From Clostridiales bacterium (GTDB lineage: Bacteria; Bacillota; Clostridia; Peptostreptococcales; BM714), in contig PKTO01000054.1 in the NCBI GenBank assembly GCA_002869095.1, forward strand, positions 1-13,433: DNA of 13,433 nt, written 5' to 3'. The position numbers were made by a program, and so were the translations under genes. The notes below the pieces were generated by a model. It saw only the letters and a list, made by a program, of their open reading frames with translations, was not told where the DNA came from and did not search any database. Shown piece by piece: positions 7,259 through 13,433 of the stretch; position 1 is the stretch's first letter, and every line of letters begins with the position of its first letter.

Positions 7259-8631
7259 GAGACCTTACAATAAGCCAATTGGCGGATATTCTTGGCGTTG
7301 AAATTGAAGAAACGCCTGACAGCGTAAAAGAAATCAAGCGTATTGTGATCGATTCAAGAAAAGTTGAACCTGGAGATGCATTCATTGCGCTCAAGGGTCC
7401 GAATTATGACGGACATGATTTCATTGGAGCTGCAGTTAAAAAAGGAGCAGCGGTTGTTGTTTCGGAAAAACATTTTGAAGCAGATGCGACAATGATAATA
7501 GTGGGAGACAGCCATGAAGCCATGCGAAAAATTGCAAAAGCTTTTTTGGACCAGGTAAAACCCTTGGTTGTAGGAGTTACCGGAAGCGCCGGCAAGACAA
7601 CGACGAAGGAAATGATTTATTGCGCATTGAATGAAAAGTACAATGTCCATAAGAATCATGGCAATTTGAACAATGACATAGGATTGCCCTTGACTCTTTT
7701 TGAATTGGAAAAAGAACATGAAATCGTAGTGTTGGAAATGGGAATGAACAGCAAAGGGGAGATACGATTGCTGGCAAGCATAGCGCAGCCTGATATTGCT
7801 GTTATAACAAACATAGGGGAGTCCCACATAGGAAGGCTTGGTTCTAAAGAAAACATATTTTCCGCAAAAATGGAAATATGCGAAACAATGGATGAAACAG
7901 GAGTGTTGATTGTAAATGGTGATGATTGTTTCCTTAAATCATTAAAAATAAAGGACACCGCTTACAGCAAAATATTTGCAGGTGCCTGCAAAGCGGACGG
8001 CAATGATGTCTGTGCAAAAGACATTGTACTCTGGGGCAAGGGAAGCAGATTTACAATTGTGCATGAAGGATGTGAATATAAGTGTTCATTGAATGTTCAG
8101 GGAGGTCACAATGTAATCAATGCATTGTTGGCTTTTGCTGCAGCTCTGAAGGCTGGAGTAAACCCTGAAGCGGCAGTCCGTGGAATCGAAAAATACCATG
8201 GTGACGATGTCCGTGGAGCAATAATTGAAATTGGAGAAATGACATTGGTCAATGACACCTACAACGCCAATCCTTCATCGATGTCTGCAGCGATAGAAAC
8301 ACTTTCGATGATGGCGGGAAGAAAGATTGCTGTGCTTGGGGATATGCTGGAACTGGGGGTATATTCAAAAGAAATGCATATGGAAATCGGCAAGAAAGCG
8401 GCGGAAAGCGGGATTGATATTCTTATGGTTACGGGGTCATATGCCGAAGAATACAAAAGAGGCGCCGAGATGAATGGGATCGGCCGGATAGATGTACAGG
8501 TTTTTGAAAGCAATGATCGTCTGGCGAAAGCGTTGACAGAATTGATGAGTGCTGGGGATTCGATTCTATTCAAAGGCTCCCACAGCACAAAAATGGATGA
8601 AGTCTACAAGGAGATATTAAAAAATGCATAA
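7255..8631 (+). CDS. murF: UDP-MurNAc-tripeptide:D-Ala-D-Ala ligase
   Basis: Cytoplasmic Mur ligase that adds D-Ala-D-Ala to complete the UDP-MurNAc-pentapeptide. The 458-residue length is normal. Motifs are VIDSRKVEPGDAFIALKG (31-48), the ATP-binding GSAGKTTTK (110-118), the MurF-typical HGNLNNDIGLPLTLF, LEMGMNSKGEI, TNIGESHIGRLGS, NDTYNANPSSM and LGDMLELG. The start overlaps the murE stop by 4 nt, and the SD GGAGG (7243-7247) is 7 nt from it. The 3' end overlaps mraY by 8 nt (8624-8631). These overlaps suggest translational coupling. Confidence 0.97.
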   Translation: MRDLTISQLADILGVEIEETPDSVKEIKRIVIDSRKVEPGDAFIALKGPNYDGHDFIGAAVKKGAAVVVSEKHFEADATMIIVGDSHEAMRKIAKAFLDQVKPLVVGVTGSAGKTTTKEMIYCALNEKYNVHKNHGNLNNDIGLPLTLFELEKEHEIVVLEMGMNSKGEIRLLASIAQPDIAVITNIGESHIGRLGSKENIFSAKMEICETMDETGVLIVNGDDCFLKSLKIKDTAYSKIFAGACKADGNDVCAKDIVLWGKGSRFTIVHEGCEYKCSLNVQGGHNVINALLAFAAALKAGVNPEAAVRGIEKYHGDDVRGAIIEIGEMTLVNDTYNANPSSMSAAIETLSMMAGRKIAVLGDMLELGVYSKEMHMEIGKKAAESGIDILMVTGSYAEEYKRGAEMNGIGRIDVQVFESNDRLAKALTELMSAGDSILFKGSHSTKMDEVYKEILKNA

Positions 8632-9595
8632 TATCTATATTCAATTTATTACAGTTCTGTTTATTACGATGATAACTGGAAAAATAATGATACCTTATTT
8701 GGAAAAATTGAAAGTAGGCCAATCAATAAGGGAAGAGGGACCGTCTTCGCATATGTTGAAAAGCGGAACGCCTACAATAGGCGGGCTGATTTTTATTTTT
8801 CCCATTCTATTGGCTTATATGGTTTTGGGGGAGAGGGAAAACGCAGGTTTGCAGATACTTGTTTGTGGATTTATATTATTTGCATCGATAGGATTCATAG
8901 ATGACTATTTAAAGGTTGCTAAAAGGAAGAATCTAGGTTTGAGAGCCTATCAGAAGCTTGCCATGCAGTCGCTTGTTGCTGCCTTTGTAGTGTTATGGCT
9001 GTACAATAGCGGTTTGACCGACAATAGGTTGCTGGTGCATACCTTCGGTGCATCCATAGACATGGGATGGTTGAAGGCGCCGTTTTTGATGATATTCATC
9101 CTTGCAACAGTAAATAGTGTTAATCTGACGGATGGCTTGGACGGCTTGGCTTCAAGTGTCACGATTATCATTTCGATTCTGTTCTTTTTCTATTCGGAGT
9201 TTATCGGGATGGGTGGATTTGCTCATGTGGCGGTGTTTTTCATTGCGGCTCTGCAAGGGTTTCTGGTTTTCAATAAAAAACCGGCAAAAGTCTTTATGGG
9301 GGATACGGGATCCTTGGCTTTGGGAGCGTATGTTTGCATTTCAGCAATACTGCTTAGGATAGAATTATTGCTTCTGCTTTACGGTTTCATATATTTCATC
9401 GAATCGCTTTCTGTCATTATACAGGTGATAAGCTTTAAGACCAGGAAAAAGAGGGTTTTTCGCATGAGCCCAATACACCATCACTTTGAATTGTCGGGAT
9501 GGCCGGAAAGAAAGATTGTTTTTGCATTCGCGGGTGTTACCGCTTTAGCGGTGCTGATATCAGGATTGATTTTATACAAAGGAGCAATAATATGA
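8624..9595 (+). CDS. mraY: Phospho-MurNAc-pentapeptide transferase (lipid I synthase)
   Basis: Integral membrane enzyme that transfers phospho-MurNAc-pentapeptide from UDP to undecaprenyl phosphate on the cytoplasmic face, making lipid I. The 323-residue protein is highly hydrophobic, as expected for a protein of about ten membrane segments. Active-site motifs are GTPTIGG (48-54), the Asp pair FIDDYLK (91-97), NSVNLTDGLDGLAS (164-177), VFMGDTGS (223-230, matching the catalytic Asp region) and SPIHHHFEL (282-290). The SD AAGGAG (8608-8613) lies inside murF, 10 nt from the ATG. The stop overlaps the murD start as ATGA. Confidence 0.97.
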   Translation: MHNIYIQFITVLFITMITGKIMIPYLEKLKVGQSIREEGPSSHMLKSGTPTIGGLIFIFPILLAYMVLGERENAGLQILVCGFILFASIGFIDDYLKVAKRKNLGLRAYQKLAMQSLVAAFVVLWLYNSGLTDNRLLVHTFGASIDMGWLKAPFLMIFILATVNSVNLTDGLDGLASSVTIIISILFFFYSEFIGMGGFAHVAVFFIAALQGFLVFNKKPAKVFMGDTGSLALGAYVCISAILLRIELLLLLYGFIYFIESLSVIIQVISFKTRKKRVFRMSPIHHHFELSGWPERKIVFAFAGVTALAVLISGLILYKGAII

Positions 9596-10953
9596 AACTG
9601 AAAAATAAACGGATACTAGTTGTTGGAATGGCTGCATCCGGATTGGAGGCGGCAAAATATCTTTCGCTTCATGAGGCAAAAGTTACCATTTGCGATTCAA
9701 AAGAGGCAAGCGAACTTAGTGACGCCATAAAAAAGCTTGACGGAATCGATGTTGAAATTTCAACCGGCGGAAATCACGAATCCGCCGAAGGTTTTGAAAT
9801 GGTCGTGTTAAGTCCCGGCGTCCCGATGGATTTGCCTTTTATTAAAGATGCAAAAGCTAAAGGGATTCAGGTGATCGGCGAACTGGAACTGTCGGGAGCC
9901 GTGTCTGCCGGAAAGATAATAGCAATAACGGGTACAAACGGAAAGACTACAACAACTGCACTGACCGGTGAAATATTTAAAAACGCGGGCAAGGATGTCA
10001 GGGTAATCGGGAACATCGGAATTCCGGCGGTTAGCGTATCGGATTCTACTGACGAAAACAGTTATTTGATAACAGAAGTAAGCAGTTTCCAACTTGAGTC
10101 GATAGAAAACTACAGACCTGTAACTGCGGCAATATTGAACATCACTCCGGATCATTTGAACCGTCATGGGAGCATGGAAGCATATGTTGAAGCAAAAAAA
10201 AGAATTTTCATGAACATGAAAACAGGTCAAATTATTCTTAATTATGACAATGCAGCCACAAGGAAAATGGGTGAAGAAATAAGGAATGATGGATTGCAAA
10301 CAATATATTTCTCGGCAAGAGAGGAACTTCAAGAGGGAGTATGCGTATCAAAAGAAAAAATTTCTATAAACCGTTCTGGTTTGAAGAGGACAGTCTGTGG
10401 GACGGAAGAAATATTCATACCGGGGAAACACAATATCGAGAATGCTCTTGCAGCGGTTGCAATAGCGGATTGCCACGGCATAGACGTCGAAATCATAAGG
10501 CATAGCCTTATGGCCTTCGAAGGTGTGGAGCACAGAATAGAATTTGTCGACGAAATAAAGGGAGTCAAGTATTATAATGATTCGAAAGGAACGAATCCCG
10601 ATGCAGCCATAAAGGCAATCGAAGCCTTCGAGGGACCGATAGTTCTGATAGCCGGAGGAATGGATAAAGGAAGCGATTTCTCGGATTTCATAGAATCATT
10701 CAATGGAAAAATAAAGGAAATGATAGTCTTGGGAGAAACGGCTGAAAAAATAATAGCCGCCGCACAAAAAAAAGGCTTCCATGAAATATGCAAAGTTGAA
10801 AACATGGAAGATGCCGTAAAGAGAGCGTATGAAATTGCAGAAAAGGGAGATTGCGTTTTGCTTTCCCCGGCATGCGCAAGTTGGGACATGTATAGAAGCT
10901 ACGAATACAGGGGACGGGATTTCAAAGGCAGAGTGCGGGAATTGAGGGATTGA
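9592..10953 (+). CDS. murD: UDP-MurNAc-L-alanine:D-glutamate ligase
   Basis: Cytoplasmic Mur ligase that adds D-glutamate to UDP-MurNAc-L-Ala. I place the start at ATG 9592 (453 residues), although the frame stays open further upstream inside mraY. From 9592 the protein begins MKLKNKRILVVGMAASGLEAA, the expected MurD Rossmann start. The SD AAAGGAG (9578-9584) is 7 nt away, and ATGA overlaps the mraY stop. Motifs are LSPGVP (73-78), the ATP-binding GTNGKTTTT (114-122), EVSSFQLE, LNITPDHLNRHG, YNDSKGTNPDA, IAGGMDKG and the C-terminal LLSPACASWDMYRSYEYRG, a MurD hallmark. ftsW starts 3 nt after the stop. Confidence 0.97.
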   Translation: MKLKNKRILVVGMAASGLEAAKYLSLHEAKVTICDSKEASELSDAIKKLDGIDVEISTGGNHESAEGFEMVVLSPGVPMDLPFIKDAKAKGIQVIGELELSGAVSAGKIIAITGTNGKTTTTALTGEIFKNAGKDVRVIGNIGIPAVSVSDSTDENSYLITEVSSFQLESIENYRPVTAAILNITPDHLNRHGSMEAYVEAKKRIFMNMKTGQIILNYDNAATRKMGEEIRNDGLQTIYFSAREELQEGVCVSKEKISINRSGLKRTVCGTEEIFIPGKHNIENALAAVAIADCHGIDVEIIRHSLMAFEGVEHRIEFVDEIKGVKYYNDSKGTNPDAAIKAIEAFEGPIVLIAGGMDKGSDFSDFIESFNGKIKEMIVLGETAEKIIAAAQKKGFHEICKVENMEDAVKRAYEIAEKGDCVLLSPACASWDMYRSYEYRGRDFKGRVRELRD

Positions 10954-10956
10954 TTT

Positions 10957-12054
10957 ATGAAATCAAAAAACAGAATCGATGCGTACCTGTTGACCTTGAT
11001 TCTTGTCTTGCTTATCATCGGAGTGATAATGGTGTTCAGCTCAAGCTACTACTACGCACTTGATAAAATGGACAACATTTATTATTTTCTGATCAAAGAC
11101 ATTATTTGGGTTGTTCTGGGGCTTGCGATAATGTTTGCTACAATGATGGTGGATTATCATTTGATAGCGAAAGTGGCGCCTTTTGCATATTTCATAGGAC
11201 TTGCGCTGTTGATAATGGTTCTGACATCATTTGGGATTGAAATCAACTATGCAAAGAGATGGCTAGAAGTAGCCGGATTCCGCTTCCAGCCGTCAGAAGT
11301 TGCAAAACTGTGCCTTATTGTTTTCTTGGCTAACAGCCTTTCCAAGACAAACAAGAAAATAGGTCGATTCATAGAAGGGAATTTGCCGTATCTGGCAATG
11401 GCTGCAATATATTCGGCTTTGATCATCAAGCAGCCGAACATGTCGACTTCGGTTATAATAATATTGATTGCATTCGCGATGCTTTTCGTTGCAGGAATGT
11501 TGTGGAGGCATCTTGCTGCAATCGTGGTTATAGGAATTGCGGCTGCTGCATATTTTGTGAAAAGCAGCACATACAGATATGCCAGATTTTTGAGTTTCAA
11601 GGATCCTTTTGCCGATGCCGCAAAGAGCGGGTACCAGGTTATTCAATCCCTGTATGCATTGGGTTCCGGAGGTTTGCTTGGCGTAGGGCTTGGACAGGGA
11701 ATGCAAAACAAACTATACATACCCGAACCGCAAAATGATTTCATTTTTGCTACAATAGGTGAGGAATTGGGCCTTGTGGGGTGCTTGATAGTTTTGGGAC
11801 TCTATATGGCATTGATATTGAAGGGAGTCAAAATCGCAAAAAAGGCGCCGGATCTTTTCGGTACTCTTTTGGCTACGGGGATTATGTCGATGCTGGCTTT
11901 TCAAGTAATCATAAACATCGCAGTTGCAACTTCCTCAATGCCGGTTACAGGAATTCCACTGCCATTTATAAGTTATGGAGGTAGTTCGATGATTATTCTT
12001 ATGACGGAAATGGGTATACTCATGAATATTTCAATGCAAGGGACGAGGGCTTAA
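10957..12054 (+). CDS. ftsW: SEDS-family septal peptidoglycan glycosyltransferase (FtsW/SpoVE)
   Basis: Polytopic membrane protein that polymerises lipid II into glycan strands at the septum or, as SpoVE, the spore cortex, with a class B PBP as partner. The 365-residue length and ten or so hydrophobic segments fit the family. Signatures are FRFQPSEVAKL (109-119), QSLYALGSGGLLGVGLGQG (230-248), YIPEPQNDFIFATIGEELG (254-272) and TGIPLPFISYGGSS (331-344). Asp261 corresponds to the proposed catalytic Asp of SEDS proteins. The motif reads PQND where many FtsW proteins have HTD. Position between murD and murG is the standard place for ftsW, or spoVE in Bacillus, and the window does not tell these roles apart. 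GAGGGA (10944-10949) is the likely SD. Confidence 0.94.
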   Translation: MKSKNRIDAYLLTLILVLLIIGVIMVFSSSYYYALDKMDNIYYFLIKDIIWVVLGLAIMFATMMVDYHLIAKVAPFAYFIGLALLIMVLTSFGIEINYAKRWLEVAGFRFQPSEVAKLCLIVFLANSLSKTNKKIGRFIEGNLPYLAMAAIYSALIIKQPNMSTSVIIILIAFAMLFVAGMLWRHLAAIVVIGIAAAAYFVKSSTYRYARFLSFKDPFADAAKSGYQVIQSLYALGSGGLLGVGLGQGMQNKLYIPEPQNDFIFATIGEELGLVGCLIVLGLYMALILKGVKIAKKAPDLFGTLLATGIMSMLAFQVIINIAVATSSMPVTGIPLPFISYGGSSMIILMTEMGILMNISMQGTRA

Positions 12055-12755
12055 AAATGAAGATAATTGTAACAGGCGGAGGAACCGGAGGTCATGTATA
12101 TCCGGCTTTGTCAATAGCCGATGAAATCAAAAAAAGAAATCCCGATGCTGAAATAATTTTTGTTGGAACCGAAAGGGGAATTGAAAGCAGGGTTGTGCCG
12201 GAATCCGGCTATGAATTGAAAATAATCGACGCTGCAGGAATAAACAGAAGGAAAATACTTGAAAACATCAAAGTCGCTTACGCGGGTTTCAGGGGACTGC
12301 GGCAATGCATGGGCATATTGAAGGAATTCAAACCTGAACTTGTAATTGGTACAGGAGTATACGTTTCAGGCCCAATGGTGTTTTTATCGGCGCTCAAGGG
12401 ACTCAAGACATGCATACATGAGCAAAATGCCTATCCGGGTTTGACCAATAAACTATTGGGTTTGTCAGCTACTGAAATAATGACTGGCTTCGAATCATCT
12501 GAAAACTATTTCGTTCGAAAAAAGAGAGTCCACTACACCGGAAATCCAGTCAGGAAAGAATTCTATGGAATTGAAAAAAATGAAGCCAGAAAAATATTGG
12601 GTTTTCCATTGGAACAGTTCAGGGTGCTTAGCATGGGAGGAAGCGGAGGGGCTTCCGTATTGAACGACAGGATAAAGGAAAGCATGACAATCTTGAAAAA
12701 TGAAGAAATATACTTTACGCATATTACAGGCAAACGGTATTTTGAAAAATTCATG

Positions 12756-12758
12756 TAG
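12756..12758 (+). other. In-frame amber codon inside murG
   Basis: TAG follows ATG (Met233) and precedes GATTTCGAG (Asp-Phe-Glu). The position falls in the variable helix and loop after the ITGK motif, where MurG proteins tolerate many residues. A single change would restore a sense codon, for example AAG (Lys), CAG (Gln) or GAG (Glu). Downstream codons remain under evident protein constraint. Confidence 0.95.
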
Positions 12759-12759
12759 G

Positions 12760-12787
12760 ATTTCGAGTGCGGAAGCAATAACGAAAT
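12760..12787 (+). other. Potential stem-loop just 3' of the murG TAG
   Basis: ATTTCG (12760-12765) pairs perfectly with CGAAAT (12782-12787). Inside, TGC (12768-12770) pairs with GCA (12775-12777) around GGAA, a GNRA-type tetraloop. An asymmetric internal loop (AG against ATAA) separates the stems. The structure begins two nucleotides after the TAG. The complementarity is seen directly, and a role in readthrough is only inferred. Confidence 0.45.
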
Positions 12788-13132
12788 TTGTCCCTACATC
12801 TCCGAAATGGCAATTCATATGGCTGCATCAGACATTGTGGTTTCGAGAGCCGGGGCAATTACTGTTGCCGAAATATTGAAATTGGGAAAACCGTCGATTC
12901 TGATACCTTCACCGAATGTGACGGGAAACCATCAATTTCACAATGCCTCGGCATTGAAGAAATCAGGTTGTGCATTAATGATGGAAGAAAAAGAACTCAC
13001 AGGGCAAAATTTAGCTTATGCATTATTGAAACTATACGAAAACAAGGATAGAATCGAGCTTATGGAGAAATGCGCATATCCTTACAAGAAAAGCGATGCG
13101 ACAAAATCTATAGTGGACAGGATGATGAATCT

Positions 13133-13433
13133 GTGAAGCGTAAAAAAGCATTTAGGACGGCACTATGCATTGCGACTCTTTTGGCAGGCGTTATTTTGGT
13201 TGTTTTTATGACGAACATATTTATTATTGAAGATTGCACAATATCTTCCGACGGAAAGTACGTTGAAGATGCTTTCATATCTGAATCCATACTGGGTAAA
13301 AATATTTTTTTGATTAAGGCAGAAAATGTTGAAAAATCCATAGAGGAGGACCCGGCAATAAAAACCGCCACGCTAAGGCGAAATTTACCGGATTCAATAA
13401 TAATTGAAATTGTTCCCCGAGAGAAAATAGTGC
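13133..13433 (+). CDS. ftsQ: Cell division protein FtsQ/DivIB, 3'-truncated by window edge
   Basis: Bitopic divisome protein that works with FtsL and DivIC to control septal peptidoglycan synthesis. 100 codons are visible before the window ends. A short basic start (VKRKKAFR), one membrane segment (about 8-30) and the start of the external POTRA domain are present. The POTRA stretch includes SILGKNIFLIKAENVEKSIE (52-71), DPAIKTATLRRNLPDSIIIE (73-92) and VPREKIV. I chose GTG 13133 because it overlaps the murG stop as GTGA and gives the usual short cytoplasmic tail. AGGA (13119-13122) is a weak SD 10 nt upstream. murB and murC are not found before it, unlike in many dcw clusters. Confidence 0.9.
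   Translation, partial: MKRKKAFRTALCIATLLAGVILVVFMTNIFIIEDCTISSDGKYVEDAFISESILGKNIFLIKAENVEKSIEEDPAIKTATLRRNLPDSIIIEIVPREKIV

Larger units (their letters stand above)
12057..13136 (+). pseudogene. murG: MurG (lipid II synthase), full-length frame interrupted by an in-frame TAG at codon 234
   Basis: MurG is a GT-B glycosyltransferase that adds GlcNAc from UDP-GlcNAc to lipid I, giving lipid II. The frame covers 359 codons before the TGA at 13134-13136, the normal MurG length, but codon 234 (12756-12758) is TAG. Before it come GGGTGGHVYPALSIADEI (7-24), GTGVYVSGP, HEQNAYPGLTNKLL, YTGNPVRKEF and MGGSGGASVLN. After it, in the same frame, come PYISEMA, SDIVVSRAGAITVAEI (258-273, with the UDP-GlcNAc-binding Glu at 272), GKPSILIPSP and GNHQFHNA (290-297). 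Nothing is missing or out of frame, so one substitution explains the break. A protein stopping at residue 233 would lack the nucleotide-sugar site. The C-terminal piece has no good SD before its first Met (12807). It is unclear whether this is a dead gene, a sequence error or a readthrough gene. ftsQ overlaps the end by 4 nt. Confidence 0.9.

Noticed and set aside
9499..9591. An upstream murD start inside mraY
   Set aside because: The frame is open, but the extra residues are an out-of-frame reading of the mraY 3' end. ATG 9592 has a good SD and the expected MurD N-terminus.
12756..12758. Selenocysteine insertion in murG
   Set aside because: Selenocysteine uses UGA, and this codon is UAG. 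MurG also has no known selenocysteine form.
12700..12810. A frameshift in murG
   Set aside because: Both halves are in the same frame, and the residues directly after the TAG (DFECGSNNEICPYISEMA) lead smoothly into the PYI..MA motif. The distance from ITG to SRAGA is within a few residues of B. subtilis MurG as I recall it. A substitution fits and an indel does not.
12807..13136. A separate small gene starting at Met 12807
   Set aside because: It is the same frame as the upstream murG part, begins in the middle of the conserved MurG C-terminal domain and has no Shine-Dalgarno before it. It is the second half of murG and not an independent gene.
101..13371. Numerous open frames on the minus strand
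   Set aside because: All lie opposite well-identified + strand genes, show no recognisable domain or SD, and look like shadow frames of those genes.

Overview
The window holds most of a dcw (division and cell wall) cluster from a low-GC Gram-positive bacterium, most likely a member of class Clostridia. Three things suggest this. The gene order is mraZ-rsmH-ftsL-pbp-murE-murF-mraY-murD-ftsW-murG-ftsQ. The single class B penicillin-binding protein carries a C-terminal PASTA domain. The MurE has the DNPR signature of the meso-diaminopimelate type. All genes lie on the + strand. I cannot name the genus.

Layout. Positions 1-910 hold the 3' part of an M16-family peptidase-like gene (YmfH type), cut by the window edge. 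lgt (913-1641) follows directly and ends at a clear Rho-independent terminator (1680-1708). The next stretch, 1709-1827, is the control region of the dcw operon. It has an A/T-tract, a weakly defined promoter and a striking array of 10-nt repeats that match MraZ operator boxes and run into the mraZ ribosome binding site. From 1828 to the window end the genes are tightly packed. Stop/start overlaps of 4 to 8 nt (murE/murF, murF/mraY, mraY/murD, murG/ftsQ) suggest translational coupling. The only real internal break is 5698-5788, before murE, which holds a strong extended -10 promoter and a perfect 8-bp inverted repeat.

How the genes work together. MurE, MurF and MurD build the UDP-MurNAc-pentapeptide. 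MraY links it to undecaprenyl phosphate (lipid I), and MurG adds GlcNAc (lipid II). FtsW (SEDS) and the class B PBP polymerise and crosslink septal peptidoglycan, assisted by FtsL and FtsQ/DivIB. RsmH methylates 16S rRNA and MraZ regulates the cluster. murC and murB are not in the window, and murG runs straight into ftsQ.

Main oddity. murG, normally essential, has an in-frame TAG at codon 234 (12756-12758). The same frame continues beyond it with a fully conserved MurG C-terminal half, so this is one base change and not a frameshift. A potential stem-loop with a GGAA tetraloop begins two nucleotides after the TAG. The possibilities are a sequencing error, a recent nonsense mutation with a second murG elsewhere, or UAG readthrough/recoding (for example pyrrolysine decoding or a suppressor tRNA). 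The sequence alone cannot choose between them. Otherwise this is a conventional dcw cluster.
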